In this document: positions 43,671 to 55,590 of the stretch, piece after piece
Layout of the letters: the number at the start of each line of letters is the position of its first letter
How positions within the stretch are numbered: the first letter of the stretch is position 1
Source: Rhipicephalus microplus
Lineage: Eukaryota > Arthropoda > Arachnida > Ixodida > Ixodidae
Assembly (NCBI RefSeq): GCF_043290135.1
Contig: NC_134710.1
Location: 252,514,092-252,578,091, forward strand
Direction of reading: 5' to 3'
Length of the DNA: 64,000 nt
The notes under the pieces: generated by a model
Told to the model about the DNA's origin: nothing
The model's input: the letters and a program-made list of their open reading frames with translations, nothing else
The model's database searches: none
Position numbers and translations under genes: made by a program

Positions 43671-44542
43671 CTGTTGCGTAGGCGTCTGAAGGCTTTGAAA
43701 AATTTGCCATATTCGACACAGGGGTTTTTGGGATCAAGAGAGCCACAAAATACCTTCCACCGTTGCCTGTCAAGCTTATCAAGGTGTCGCAATACATGTC
43801 GTTGTGCTTGGTGTGCTGTAGATAGGTCCGGTGCTGATTTCGTCCTCCTGCATTTCCTCTCTGCAATGCGACGGATTGCACGAAGGTATTCATAATGAGC
43901 GTCAAAAGGGCCACTTGCATGTGTTTCAACGTCTACGAACCAACAGGTGGTAGGCAAAAGACTTCTGCTCACAAAACATACGTCCAGACAGCAGCTGTAA
44001 GATGCGCCAAGGAGGTAAGTAGGTGAGCCATCGTTGATGGACATCAGGCACTGATTGAGCGCAAAATGAGCAATGTCCCTACCGCGGCTGTTCATTGAGG
44101 CAGAACCCCATATGCGAGGATGTGCATTAAAATCCCCAACTGATACATGTGGTCCAGGGCAAGCTTGGAGCACAGAAAAGAGATGGTAACAGTCCACGTG
44201 GCTTCTAGAAGGAATGTATCAACCAATGATTCATAATGAACGTCGCCTGTGCTTTACAGATAGGCAAATATAGTCTTTAGAAGCATAAGGAGCCACGGCA
44301 TGCCTGACGTACGTTAAATCTCGACGTACACATATAAATACTTTGCTCGCATTTCGATCATCACGTGACCACAAAGTGGCGTATCCGTAAATCCGAAACG
44401 ACGACATCATATTCGGCTCGCGTATGACAACCAACGAAAATTGGTATTTTCGTTGTCGAAAGTCAGACAATCGGCTTCGCAAACCTTGTGCGTTCCACTT
44501 TATAGCAGAGGTGTGCACACGTTCATCGAAGAAATTTGCCAT
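43643..44542 (-). pseudogene. I-like ORF2 endonuclease
   Basis: The first frame (44542-44231) starts ATG and reads IKWNAQGLRSRLSDFRQR and REPNM with the conserved Asn and Glu. The second (44197-43643) has VGDFNAHPRIWGS, the conserved Asp-Asn and His. A frameshift near 44210 separates them. The endonuclease nicks target DNA. ORF2 starts about 30 bases downstream of the ORF1 end in element orientation. Confidence 0.85.
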
Positions 44543-44574
44543 ATTGTTTATGGAAGGGCCACCAGTAGCAGTTC

Positions 44575-45775
44575 CAGCACGTTTAGGATCTGCACTGCTG
44601 TTTTTGCACCTGGCGTGTGTAGCTCGCTGAGAATGGCACGAAAAGATTTCAGTAGATGCTTCAGCATAGTTTGGTTCTTCTCAGTGTCTCGCCTAATATT
44701 TTCCGCCCTCTTTGAAGTTGCAGCCCATGATGTGGTCTTTTTTATTGCTCCGGTCAGTAGCGAAGGCCGCTAAGATCTGAAGCATCGGAATGCAATGCGG
44801 GCGTTGGTCTACTTTCTGCATCCCTGGGACGTGGTGCATACAACATTGGTGTAGCGGCCTGATAATGCGCACGCGTATGTTCATCTGTGACTTATGGGGA
44901 TGCATCACTCCTAAGTGCACTATGCTTTCGCTGTTGCCTACGTTTTGAACGACGTCTGTGTCGGTGCATGGATGTTACAGCCTCTCTGTGTGTCGAGTTG
45001 TCTCTGACCATCTTCCGCAGCACGCGAATTGCTTTTTTGATCTTCGGGAACTCCTTCGACGTTGCTACCAGAGCAGTTTGGACATTTCAGTGGAGCAGCA
45101 GTATCGCAGTTTTCCACTTTATGAGATCCGTCGCACCGCTGGCAAGAGTTCTCACTTTTGCACACTGCGCTGACGTAACCCAACTTGCAGCACTTGTGAC
45201 ACTGCAAAAGCCGTGACACGTAAGGGCGGACGGGATGTCTCACGTATCCAACCTCAAGCTAGGAGGCAGAGTCTCAGAATCAGATACTAGTTTCATACAG
45301 CGAGACTGCCCTATGCGGCGTATGGTCACGATTCTGATGGTCGACGTCACAAGATTCTGTAGGTCACCGTCTGTGACATCAGCGTCGACGTCATTTATCA
45401 CGCCAGTCGTTGTTTCTTTCCCATGAGTGAGGAATGCGCGAACTGAAATACTTACGAGCTGCGTGACGGCCTTCAGTCTGCAAGAATGATTTTGTTTGTC
45501 ACATCAACTGACAATATGTTTTTTCTGCTATTTATGCGAATTTCATTCACTTGAGTAAATGCAACTCGCTCGAAATAAATAGTCAATGGCTGCCTGTTGA
45601 GTGAGTTCAGGTTGTCTTATGTAGAAATGGGTACATACGAGATGGTGAAACATCGCTTGCCTTTGTCTAGCGCCGGTTGTGGCTCCACTGTTGATGACGT
45701 CCTGCAAAGCTTCCTTTTCAACCGGCGGGTATTGAATGTCCTGAAGTAGGGTTCCGATTCCATCTCTTCCAATGA
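44575..45775 (-). pseudogene. I-like ORF1 (gag-like), copy 2
   Basis: The Cys-His region (45243-44938) reads CHKCCKLGYVSAVC, CQRCDGSHKVENC and CPNC, the same degenerate pattern as at 3456-3761. The N-terminal part begins near 45775 and is broken by stops. A basic C-terminal frame follows (44920-44693). Confidence 0.65.
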
Positions 45776-46421
45776 TGAGCTCTCGGTTGAATCATCTCAA
45801 AGAGCAGATGCGCCAATACGGTCACCCACCTTCGGTCCATCAATAGGCAAACGGCTGGGGCCCTTGGTCTAGTTGGATGGATGGTCCCCCATCTCGGGGG
45901 GGGGTGACGTCCTCCGTTCCGCTTGTTCAGAGAAAGTCAGGGATTCTGACAGTTTAAAAAAAACAAAAGTTGTTCCCACACAGTGGCCATGAGTTCTTTT
46001 TGGAGCATGGCGTAACGTTAGTATGACCCCATTCTTGTGCCCAATCCAAGGGCTATCATGATATTCTGGCTGCAGGATGATCCGAAGATTTGCAATGAAT
46101 TCATCTTAGATGTGGAAGACCTGTACTACTGTGAAATGGGGCTACATTGTGACAAACTCTGCATGTTTTCCTTCTCTTGCTAGAGAATTGTCTATATAAA
46201 AGCAAATGAATAATGGCACAACGTTTATAAAACCTCGCCTCGCACGACGGAGTGTTCTACTTTTCCACATTTTATCATAAATGGCTCCATTTAGGGTAAA
46301 ATCTGTCACACTGTTGACCGATCGCGCGGGGCAACTTTGTTTTTGGCTGAATATGTATGGTAACAAAATGCTAGCACAAAGCTACACCAAGAAAAGTTCA
46401 TTTGAGCTATCTACAACAGGT

Positions 46422-47575
46422 ATCTGCTTTAGCAACCTCACAATTGTGCGAAAATTTATTCATATATGTACCTCCTTCATCAAAATGATTTACTTCAAAT
46501 ATACCTCGCTTCCCTACTGGCCTACAGGATTCAGATGAGTACAAAAAGATTTCTTTTGACTGCAAAATTGCGCCTTCACAGTCCGGCCACCTTCAGTTAT
46601 TTTGGGTCCTTCCCATAGTGCTGATGATGTGCCTATCAGGTTTGACTGCTGTCGCTCATCCCAGGTAAAGTGAACGTTCAAAGTTTACCATATTGAAGTT
46701 ATCTTTCTCTAAGGTTTTTTTTCTCCGGAATCTGCACCATCGAATCCAAAACGTTGCTAGTATAGAGAACCAGCGCTGGAGTTTCCACGGCCACCCTGGT
46801 GGTGAGAGCACCCACTTCTCAGCTGCTCCCGCAGACGAGAGTGTCGGCTAGTAGAGGTGGTGCATGGGCGCATCGCCGTAAGAAAGCCAAAGGGCACTGG
46901 CGGTACTGCTGTGTATTCAAGTGCAACAATATGAAAAAAGTAGGGCTGTCACAAATAAGCACTCAAAAAAGGGCGCGCCGCCGAATTCTGGCGAACAATC
47001 TGCTTCAGCAACCTCACAATTGTGCGAAAATTTATTCATACATGTACCTCCTTCATCAAAATGATAGTACCTCAAATATACCCCGCTTGCCTACTGGCCT
47101 ACAGGATTCAGATGAGTACAAAATGATTTCTTTTGACTGCAAAATTGCGTCTTCACAGTCCGGCCATCTTCAGTTATTTTGGGTCCTCCCCATAGTGCTG
47201 ATGATGTGCCTATCAGGTTTGACTGCTGTCGCTCATCCCAGGTAAAGTGAACGTTCAAAGTTTACTTTATTGAAGTTATCTTTCTCTAAGGTTTTTTTTT
47301 CTCCGGAATCTGCACCATCAAATCCAAAACGTTGCTAGTATAGGGAACCAGCGCTGGAGTTTCCACGGCCACTCTGGTGGTGAGAGCACCCACTTCTCAG
47401 CTGCTCCCGCAGACGAGAGTGTCGGCTAGTAGAGGTGGTGCATGGGCGCATCGCCGTAACAAAGCCAAAAGGCACTGGCGGTACTGCTGTATATTCAAGT
47501 GCAACAATATGAAAAAAGTAGGGCTGTCACAAATGAGCACTCAAAAAAGGGCGTGCCGCCGAATTTTGGCGAACA
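46422..47575 (-). repeat. ~577-bp tandem duplication in I-like LINE 5' region
   Basis: Units 46422-46997 and 46998-47575 are near identical; for example MVRAPTSQLLPQTRVSA-type frames recur at 46799 and 47377. Copy 1 at 3088-6030 has only one unit (about 4960-5530). It lies upstream of ORF1 and could double a promoter, or be a chance duplication. Confidence 0.92.
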
Positions 47576-48055
47576 AGCGCCAGAGAGGCACCTCAAGGTC
47601 AATGATAAAGAAGAAAACAAGCATGCAAAGACTTCCCGGGCGCGCCGTCTTCTCCACCCCTTTGGAAGCGTAGTTTCGCCAACCAACCTCCTCACATCGG
47701 TCACCGAGCATCCCTAGATCTGGAAGGAAGGGGACGTGGTGATGTAGAGTTGAATCACGCGTCACGGATGACCCTCAGAACATCTCGCTCTTTCCCCATC
47801 CTTGGCTGTGCATCGCACGGACCAAAAGATGAGAATTTTCTGGAATCTAGCACGAAAGGTATTTAAGTGAGCAGCGAAGAAGGAAAACAGGAAAAGAAGA
47901 AAGTTTGCGCCAGGGTGCGTAGCGTATTCCGCCTTGGCGACGAAGGCTTCTGTCCCCAGTGAAAAAGCATGTGATGAAAAGAGTTTCCATCTCAGGGGTG
48001 AATACTTGTGCTACAAGCAGAAGAGTGTGTCTACCGCCAGCGAGTGAAGACGCGT

Positions 48056-48868
48056 TGCAGCAGCTGCACGTGGGAAGCCGACGTGTTATTGGTGAAGAAG
48101 TTGGTGCTTTGAGAGCGGCCTATTGAAAACGCGAGGTTTCCTAGCAGAAACTTCCGGGGCAGCGGAACGACCACAGCGCTGGACTGTGAGTGAGGGATTC
48201 TTGGAAGAGTATCATTCAGACTTTGTTCCAAGGACTTTGGACAGAACAAGTTTTCGGACTCTTTGGTCTTTAAGTGTCTTGGTTGTCCGATGAATGTGAT
48301 TGCATTGTAGCACGTATTGTTGTTTGTGTCCGTTGTTTCGAGTGTAGCTGATTGTACTGTGTTGTACGTTGTCTGATTGGTGACAAATGGTATTCAACTA
48401 TTGTCGTGTGTGCACATTTGTGTATTGTTTTATCTGTCATAATTGAGAGTATATTTAGTTTCGTTTATGAACTCTCGGCTCTGACTCGTTCTTTGGACCT
48501 CAGCCGGCGTACGTTGGCGCTCCAAATAGGACCACTTCTAAATTGTCCGCGCTTTCGTGGAGCAGTTTGGGGGGCCGATACTTCGCTTCTCAGAATTAGC
48601 CCGGCGATTGCCTCCCTAATTAACAGGAGTCGTGACAAGGACGTATAGATGAAAGGGAGGACGTAAAAATTGGAGGCAGCATTGCATCCAAGCGGCCAGC
48701 CGAGCGAAATTCTGCTCCCGCTCTCCTTTCTAGTGCTGTCAGGCTCGTTTCTATACAGGATGGCACGTGTCTGCTATGTTTATTTGATAGTGAAGACAGC
48801 CACCAGTGGAAACCAGAGCATAACAATCAAGTTTAGGCCCTGTTTTTCCAGAAATGAAACGAGCATAT
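48056..48868. other. Unclassified sequence between I-like LINE and Gypsy-3
   Basis: The stretch runs from TGCACGTGGG to GGAGTCGTGACA (48066-48638) and is GT-rich in the middle. It could be an LTR or leader of another retroelement (TG...CA ends), but no partner copy or target duplication was seen. No gene is recognised in 48639-48868. Confidence 0.35.
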
Positions 48869-49035
48869 TGTCCCGACGTCGAAACAGAGGTCTTGCGGCA
48901 GAAACTGAGACACCAGAAGCAGGTAGGTTCTTTTTAATAGAACGCACAAGAGAGTTCTTCTTTTTCATCCATTTCATAGTACTTCATGGCACATGCACAA
49001 CTGTCATTGTCTTTCTTTTTGACAAGCACGTGACA
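48869..49035 (-). repeat. Gypsy-3 3' LTR
   Basis: On the plus strand it runs TGTCCCGACGTCG to AAGCACGTGACA. It differs from 54022-54188 at two positions (cacaag/cgcaag, cattg/cactg). Confidence 0.95.
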
Positions 49036-49109
49036 TTTGCCTCCCTCCGAAAGAGGCATCGTCCCGATGCGCAACTTAGGCGCTCTACCAGGCGTATGAA
49101 GTGGTCGCG

Positions 49110-52100
49110 TCAACTGGATAAATACGGTTTCATACGCACGACGTGTACGACTTCGGGTAAATGATTTTGACGCTTAGAACTACAGTCAGTGTCAGGAACA
49201 ACTTCATAGTTCACGTCGTTCAAGCGTCGCGTGACGCTGTATGGGCCAAAGTATCGTCTTAGCAGTTTTTCCGACAGTCCACGTCGACGTATCGGAATCC
49301 AGACCCAGACCTTGTCGCCTGGTGTGTAGCTTATGAACTTGTGTCGGGGGTCGTACCGTTGTGCATCTTGATGCTGTTGATGACAGATGCGCACACGCGC
49401 GAGCTGTCTGGCTTCCTCGGCGCGCTGAGTGAACTCTTCGGCGTCCACATGGATGTCGTCACACTCATGCGGCAACATGGCGTCCAACGTTGTCGTGACT
49501 TCGCGACCATAGATCAGACTGAACGGCGTCATTCCAGTGGTTTCTTGTCGAGCGGTATTATAGGCAAAGGTCACGTACGGCAATATCTGATCCCAGTTTT
49601 TATGCTCTGTGTCAACGTACATGCTGATCATGTCTGTGAGGGTCCTATTGAGGCGCTCTGTCAGTCCGTTTGTCTGCGGATGGTAAGCCGTTGTTTTCCG
49701 GTGAGCTGTACCGCTGAGTCTGAGAACTGACTCCAAAAGTTCTGCGGTGAAGGCAGGTCCTCTGTCTGTGATCACTGCTGTCGGAGCGCCATGCCGAAGG
49801 ACGATGTTTTCGATGAAGAACTGAGCGGCCTCTGCTGCTGTGCCGCGCTACATAGCTTTAGTCTCCGCATAACGGGAGAGGTAATCGGTGGCCACGGTTA
49901 TCCATCTGTTACCTGTTGTGGAAGTTGGAAAGGGGCCCAGGAAATCCATTCCAATCAGAGTGAACGGCTTCGCTGGTGCTAGGACTGGATGTAAGAGACC
50001 GGCTGGCTTGCTGGGAGGTGCTTTGCGTCTTTGGCAGTCGGTGCAAGTTCGCACGTGATGGTTAACATCAGCGGGTAACTTTGGCCTGTAGTACTTGCAT
50101 CGCAGTCGGCACAATGTTCGGGTGTAGCCTAGATGACCAGAAGTTGCTTCATCATGGCACGCTTCCATAATTTCCTTTCGAAGAGAGGCAGGCACGACGA
50201 GCAAGTGCGGGTTGCCGGTTGGTGAGAAGTTTCTCTTATAGAGAACATCATTTCTCAAGCAAAAAGATGGCAGTCCTCTGGCAAATAACCGCGGCACGTC
50301 CTTACGTCGTCCTTCTAAATATTCAATGAGTGGTAACAGCTCGGGGTCACTGCGCTGCTCCTGTGCAATAGTGGCCGTGTTGACGACTCCCAAGAATGCC
50401 GCGTCGATGTTTTCGTCATCACGACCGACAGTCTCCACTGGCGACCGTGAGAGACAGTCGGCGTCGGTGTGCCGCTTCCCAGATTTATAGACGATGGTCA
50501 TGTCGAACTCTTGAAGCCTTAGGCTCCAGCGCGTCAAACGGCCAGATGGATCTTTAAGGTTGGTGAGCCAGCACAAGGAGTGATGGTCGCTAACAACCTT
50601 GAAGGAGCGGCCGTACAAATATGGACGAAATTTGATGACCGCCCACACCACGGCGAGACACTCCTTCTCGGTAGTCGAGTAGTTCTCCTCCGTGCGAGAG
50701 AGTGTTCTGCTGGCGTAGGCTATTACTCTTTCACAGCCGTCTTGCCACTGCACCAGAACGGCACCCAGACCTACATTGCTGGCGTCAGTGTGAAGTGCTG
50801 TAGGGGCTTCCTGGTCGAAGTGCGCGAGGACTGGAGGTGTTTGCAGGCGTTGTCGTAGTTCATTGAACGCCATTTGCTGTTGTTCACCCCAAAAGAAGGG
50901 GACGTCCTCACGTGTGAGTCGTGTCAATGGCGCCGCAATAGACGAAAAGTCCTCAATAAATCGCCGGTAATAGGCACACAACCCTAAAAAGCGTCTCACG
51001 GCCTTTTTGTCGCATGGTGCAGGAAATTGCGCTACGGCGTCTATTTTGGCCGGGTCAGGTCGAACACCCTCGTGACTGACGACGTGGCCTAGGAAGTTGA
51101 GTTCGTTAAAACCAAAATGACATTTTTCCGGTTTTAAAGTAAGGCCGGCCGAACGTATGGCTTGGAGGACGGTGAATAAACGGCTGAGATGTTCCTCGAA
51201 TGTTGCTGAGAATACAATAACATCGTCGAGATAGACCAAGCATGTTTGCCACTTCAGGCCTGATAGTACGGTGTCCATGAGACGTTGAAAAGTGGATGGC
51301 GCCGAGCACAACCCAAAAGGAAGCACCTTAAATTCGTAGAGGCCGTCGGGCGTCACGAAGGCCGTTTTTTCACGATCTCTCTCGTCGACTTCTATCTGCC
51401 AGTAGCCGCTTCGGAGGTCCATTGAAGAGAAATAGCGCGCATGACGCAGTCGATCGAGTGAATCGTCTATGCGGGGCAGTGGATATACGTCTTTCTTCGT
51501 GACTTGGTTCAACTTGTGATAATCAATACAGAAGCGCAAGCTGCCGTCTTTTTTCTTGACCAAAACCACGGGGGACACCCAAGGACTTTTCGAAGGTTGT
51601 ATGACGTCATCCGCGAGCATCTTGTGTACTTGCTTCTGAATCTCTTCGCGCTCTTTCGGAGACACACGGTAGGGGTTTTGCCGAATTGGTCGCGTGTTGT
51701 CTTCAGTAATGATGCGGTGCTTGGTCAATGGTGTTTGCTGTACCTTTGACGTACGCGAAAAGCAGTCTTCGAATTGGTGTATAAGTTCAAGCAGGCGCTT
51801 CCTATCAGAGGGCGGTAGCGTAGAGCAGATGTCCACCGACAAAGTTGTCGAGGCGGGGACAGCCGCGTCATCTGGTTGCAAGGTAAAACAATCCCCGGCT
51901 TGGTCTACATCGTCGTAGTAGGCAATTGCGGTACCCTTCTGGATTTGGCGGCGCTCGTTGCTGAAGTTTGTGAGCAGCAATTCCGCCTGTCCACCAGTAA
52001 GCGCCAGGACGCCCCTCGCGATGGAAATGCCTTGCGTGAGCAAAAGAGTGACTATGTGCTCCGCTATCACATCTTTATAGCAAGGACACCCACTGGACAC

Positions 52101-52660
52101 CGACACAAGGCAGCAGGATCTCGGTGAGAGTGTCACATCGTCGGCTATTCGCAAACGGCGGCGTGGTTCTTCACTGCTGTTGTCGGCATAAGGATGAGCG
52201 CAAAACGTCACCATACGTTGAGGAATATTGATAACAGCGCCATGATCTTGAAGAAAATCCATGCCCAAAATTAACTCTTTACAGCAGTCTGGCAACAGGA
52301 CAAAAGTGGCCACGAAGGTAGAATCTCCGATGTGAAGTCTAGTGGTGCATTTACCCGTGGGTGTCATCAGCTGACCACCAGCACTCCTTATGTGCGGCCC
52401 TGTCCACGGTGTCTTGACCTTCCTGAGGCGGTCGGCGAGCTCTTCTCGCATGATTGAGAAGTCGGCGCCAGTGTCGACCAGTGCTGTAACGTGATGTCCG
52501 TCAATGAGAACGCTCAGATCGGCACGTACAACTTCTTCAGCATTATTATTCGTCGTCGTATTCATCGTCGTTGTCGTCATACCTTTTTGCGATGATTGGA
52601 GGAACTTTTCAGTGTGTCGACGATTGGCAACCTTGCCCCCCGAGGTCGCATCAGTTAGTT
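49110..52660 (-). pseudogene. Gypsy-3 pol: protease, RT, RNase H, integrase; one TAG
   Basis: From 52580 to 49851 there are 910 open codons; after a TAG at 49850-49848 the same frame continues to 49110. Protease: ALVDTGADFS near residue 36, LILGMDFLQDHGA. RT: KKKDGSLRFCIDYHKLN, MDLRSGYWQIEV, and YLDD at 51233-51222 (residue 450). RNase H: LHTDASNVGLG, TEKECLAVVWA, VVSDHHSLCWL. Integrase: CHDEATSGHLGY, CTDCQRRK, GMDFLGPF, ITDRGPAF, GLTERLN, and a C-terminal FGPYSVTRR. All catalytic motifs are intact. The TAG falls between the first two integrase Asp residues. Pol overlaps or follows gag in another frame, implying frameshifting or reinitiation. Confidence 0.93.
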
Positions 52661-53990
52661 TCCCCGGCGCGGGCTAGGCGAACGGCCTCTGGTGACGTCC
52701 GCGTAGCTCTGAGGGAAGTCACGGTGACGCGCAGGTGATGGAGAGCGCCAGCGACGCGGTGGGGTTGCTTGAGCAGGCGATAGTTGATCGGCCTCGTGGG
52801 CACGACGGTCTTCGGAGCGGGAAGAAGCGGGACGAGAAAAGTTCCCGAACCCAGAATGGCCGTGACGGCAATAGCGGGCAATGTGACCGGGTTCTCCGCA
52901 GCGGTATCAAATAGGTCGACGGTCGGCCATGCGCCACAAGTCAGTTCGGCGAACTGGTGGTCGTCTCGTAGAATCTCGTTGCCACCAAGGTACGGCAGTG
53001 GGTTGTGGCTGGAATGGCGTCGCCACAAATGTCGGTGGAGGACGACGGACTACATCAGCGTAGCTCGCTGGATGTGGCTCAGGATTTGGCGCGGGTGGTG
53101 TAATGGCTTGCCTCAACTCCTGGCGGACGATTTCGGCAACAGATGCGACTGGCGGTTGGGCAGGGGGAACGCAGAGGGCCCGAAGTTCCTCACGCAGTAT
53201 TTCTCTAATCATTTGCCGCAGGGAACTTTCGCATACGGCAGTGTTCTGAGCTGCAGCACTTACTGCCGTGTGCTTCTGCAGGCGGTCAAAGTGTCGGCGT
53301 CGTTGTTGCAGCGCGCGCTCGATGACTGTCGCCTCTCTTACGAATTCATCTACAGTTGTAGGTGGATTTCTTACGAGGCCCGCAAACACTTGTTCCTTAA
53401 CACCCTGCATCAGGTGACGCACCTTCTTCGCCTCGGGCATGTCAGGGTCAGCTCGTCGAAACAGACGGATCATACCCTCTGCGTACATGGCGGCTGTTTC
53501 ATTAGGTTTTTGCACGCGTGCCTCAATCACTTGCTGTGCGCGATCCTGTCGGTCCGAGTTCAAAAATGTAGCGAGGAGCTTTCGACGGAAGTCTTCCCAA
53601 GATTGGAATGTAGCCTCGCGGTTCTCATACCACGTGCGAGCGCTATCTTCCAGTGCGAAATAGGCACGGCCAAGTTTGTGCTGTTCGCTCCAGTTGTTGG
53701 ATACAGCGACCCGTTCGAACTGTTCGAGCCAGTCTTCGACATCCTCGTACTCTTCCCCACGGAAAACTTCAGGAACGCGAGGATGTTCAAGAGTTACCTG
53801 CGAGGGAAGAGTGGTCTGCGATGGCGGGATAACCGTGGATGTCGTAGGAGCTGCCATGCTGGAAAGAGGCGGAACAGGTGCGGACTCTGGACTTAGGCCT
53901 AGTAGGCGCCGACTGAATCGGTGCACTGGAGTCGTGACGAGGGGCTGAGTCTCTGGACTAGGTGAACGGGTCCGAGTAAGACTGTCCTGC
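52661..53990 (-). pseudogene. Gypsy-3 gag with CCHC knuckle; TGA replaces the first Cys
   Basis: The frame is open from inside the 5' LTR; the likely start is the ATG near 53993 just after the PBS. The core reads VFRGEEYEDVEDWLEQFERVA, SARTWYENREA, EARVQKPNETAA and KKVRHLMQGVKEQVFAGL. Near the C-terminus the frame reaches TGA at 52909-52907 exactly where the first Cys of the zinc knuckle should be; the next residues YRCGEPGHIARYC complete the motif. The frame then runs to a natural stop near 52660. Gag assembles the particle and the knuckle binds RNA. Confidence 0.9.
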
Positions 53991-54021
53991 ATCAGGGTGT
54001 AGGCTCCAGCACCTCCACCAG

Positions 54022-54188
54022 TGTCCCGACGTCGAAACAGAGGTCTTGCGGCAGAAACTGAGACACCAGAAGCAGGTAGGTTCTTTTTAATAGAACGCGC
54101 AAGAGAGTTCTTCTTTTTCATCCATTTCATAGTACTTCATGGCACATGCACAACTGTCACTGTCTTTCTTTTTGACAAGCACGTGACA
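54022..54188 (-). repeat. Gypsy-3 5' LTR
   Basis: It is followed in element orientation by the PBS and gag, and flanked by the ATAT duplication at 54189-54192. Confidence 0.95.
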
Positions 54189-54192
54189 ATAT

Positions 54193-54824
54193 TATGCAAT
54201 ATACGGCATTGCAAACTTTTTTTAACAGGCCCACTGAGCAATTAGTGGTGAACTTCAAGAATAAAAAAGTTTCCATGCGTCCATTTATTTGACCATCACC
54301 ACCAAACTCTATCTGATGCCACCGCGTGTAGTGAAAGAAACGATATGAAGGTAGTTTTTTTTTTTTTTTTGAAGAGAGTTGCGTGTAAAGGAAAGCTGTC
54401 TTGCGCACCACACTTGTGCGGAGCCACGTTCATACGCCTCTGAGCTGTTATAAAGGATACTCTTGCGGTGAAAACTCGATGCCTAAGTGCCTCTGTTTAT
54501 CTTAATTTGTGCAAACGACATGGTTCTTGTTACGAACTAAGCAGTGCCCTACTGGAAGCTTAGCTCTATGGAGCCAGCCGATGCGGTAAGTGTTTTTCTC
54601 ACTGGCTGCCGTGGCTAAGTAACATCAAAATTTGTGCGTTTCTAGAGAAGTCTTCGATGTTTCCTTGTTGTTTAGTTCAACTAAACCACAGTTTCAGATT
54701 TCCTATTGCCAGTGTCGGCGTAAAATGAGCATGCCTGTTCAACATTGATAATTGTTAAGCTTTTATGTGCGGACAAAATATCATCATGAGGTACGCCATA
54801 TTGTGCATATCAAGATTGTGACCC
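54193..54824. other. No recognisable gene
   Basis: AT-rich with a T-run near 54360. It separates Gypsy-3 from the Harbinger element. Confidence 0.45.
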
Positions 54825-55016
54825 TTACCCCCGAATGCAGAGATGTTACTTGACTCGTACTTGACTCGTTCTTGACTCAAGACAGTCTTGCCGGTCGCCA
54901 TAAATCGTTCTCGAACTTGCGGATGACTTGAAGGCGACTTGGCTCGGTCGAAGTCAGGACAAGTTTCAAGTCAGCTGCGGGGCTAGCTTGAAAGCGATCT
55001 CACGCGTTATTCCAAC

Positions 55017-55590
55017 ATGGCCGCCTCTCGAATGGACGTCGCGTGAAAGGTGGCCACTTTTGAGTTTGCTTGCCTCGCCATAAGCGTAGCATTTTTTGAG
55101 GCACACTGCCTGCCGAAGATTCTTGGAACTGCTTTACGTGACCAAGGAAATCCGATGGAGTTGTACGACGATCAACAATTCTACGCTAGGTACAGAATCA
55201 AGAAGAACGCCGTGGGGCAGCTGCTCGTTATGTTGCCGCTCCGTGAAAGTGGGGACAATCGAAGACAGTCCGTGCATCCAGTGTTACAGCTACTGATGGC
55301 TCTCAGGTTTTACAGCGCTGGCACATTCCAACCAGTCGCCGGAAATTTCGTCCACCTTCCCTAGTCGACAGTGTGCCGTGCAGTCGGAAAAGCTACGCTA
55401 CTCATCGCAAAGCACCTGTACGCGATGCTGGTGCGCTTTCCGCAGCCGGCGGACTGTTATGAAGTGGCTGAGTTCCCTTGCGTTACAGGTTGTGTCGACT
55501 ACACACACGTGCGTATTAATAGCCCCGGTGTCGACAACGCCGAAGTGTTCCGTAACCGCAAAGGCTATTTCTGTTTTTCTATAACACGAC
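55017..55590 (+). pseudogene. Harbinger (HARBI1-like) transposase fragment
   Basis: ATG 55017 opens a frame with TGA at codon 10 and TAG at 55362-55364. Through these it reads MELYDDQQFYARYRI, LQLLMALRFYSAGTFQ, TVCRAVGKATLLIAKHLY and CVTGCVDYTHVRI, then NAEVFRNRKGYF. This is the N-terminal helical part and the first catalytic Asp (55497-55499) of the DDE_4 nuclease family. The rest of the nuclease, including the second Asp and the Glu, is missing after about 55580. Confidence 0.88.

Larger units (their letters stand above)
40920..48055 (-). mobile_element. I-like LINE, near full length (copy 2)
   Basis: In element orientation: 5' UTR from about 48055 with a 577-bp tandem duplication, gag-like ORF1 (about 45775-44575), ORF2 with endonuclease, RT, RNase H and a C-terminal Cys-His motif (44542-41086), and a purine-rich 3' UTR ending near 40920. 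An RNase H after RT places it in the I/R1/LOA-type group; I favour I-like on ORF1 and the RNase H. Several frameshifts break ORF2. The 5' part (48055-44575) is shared with 6030-3088. Confidence 0.85.
48869..54188 (-). mobile_element. Ty3/gypsy LTR retrotransposon on minus strand (Gypsy-3), very young
   Basis: Two 167-bp LTRs differing at only two positions flank gag and a nearly open pol. The target duplication is ATAT (48865-48868 and 54189-54192). The PBS is TGGTGGAGGTGCTGG after the 5' LTR, and the polypurine tract GGAGGGAGGCAAA precedes the 3' LTR. Only two nonsense codons are seen: TGA in gag at 52909-52907 and TAG in pol at 49850-49848. It is related to Gypsy-2 by protein layout. Close copies are probably still mobile in this genome (inference). 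Confidence 0.95.

Noticed and set aside
48066..48638. Solo LTR call
   Set aside because: It has TG...CA ends and an LTR-like look, but no second copy, target duplication or PBS was found, so it is left unclassified.
52784..53896. 370-codon plus-strand frame opposite Gypsy-3 gag
   Set aside because: It is the antisense shadow of gag; it has no domain of its own.
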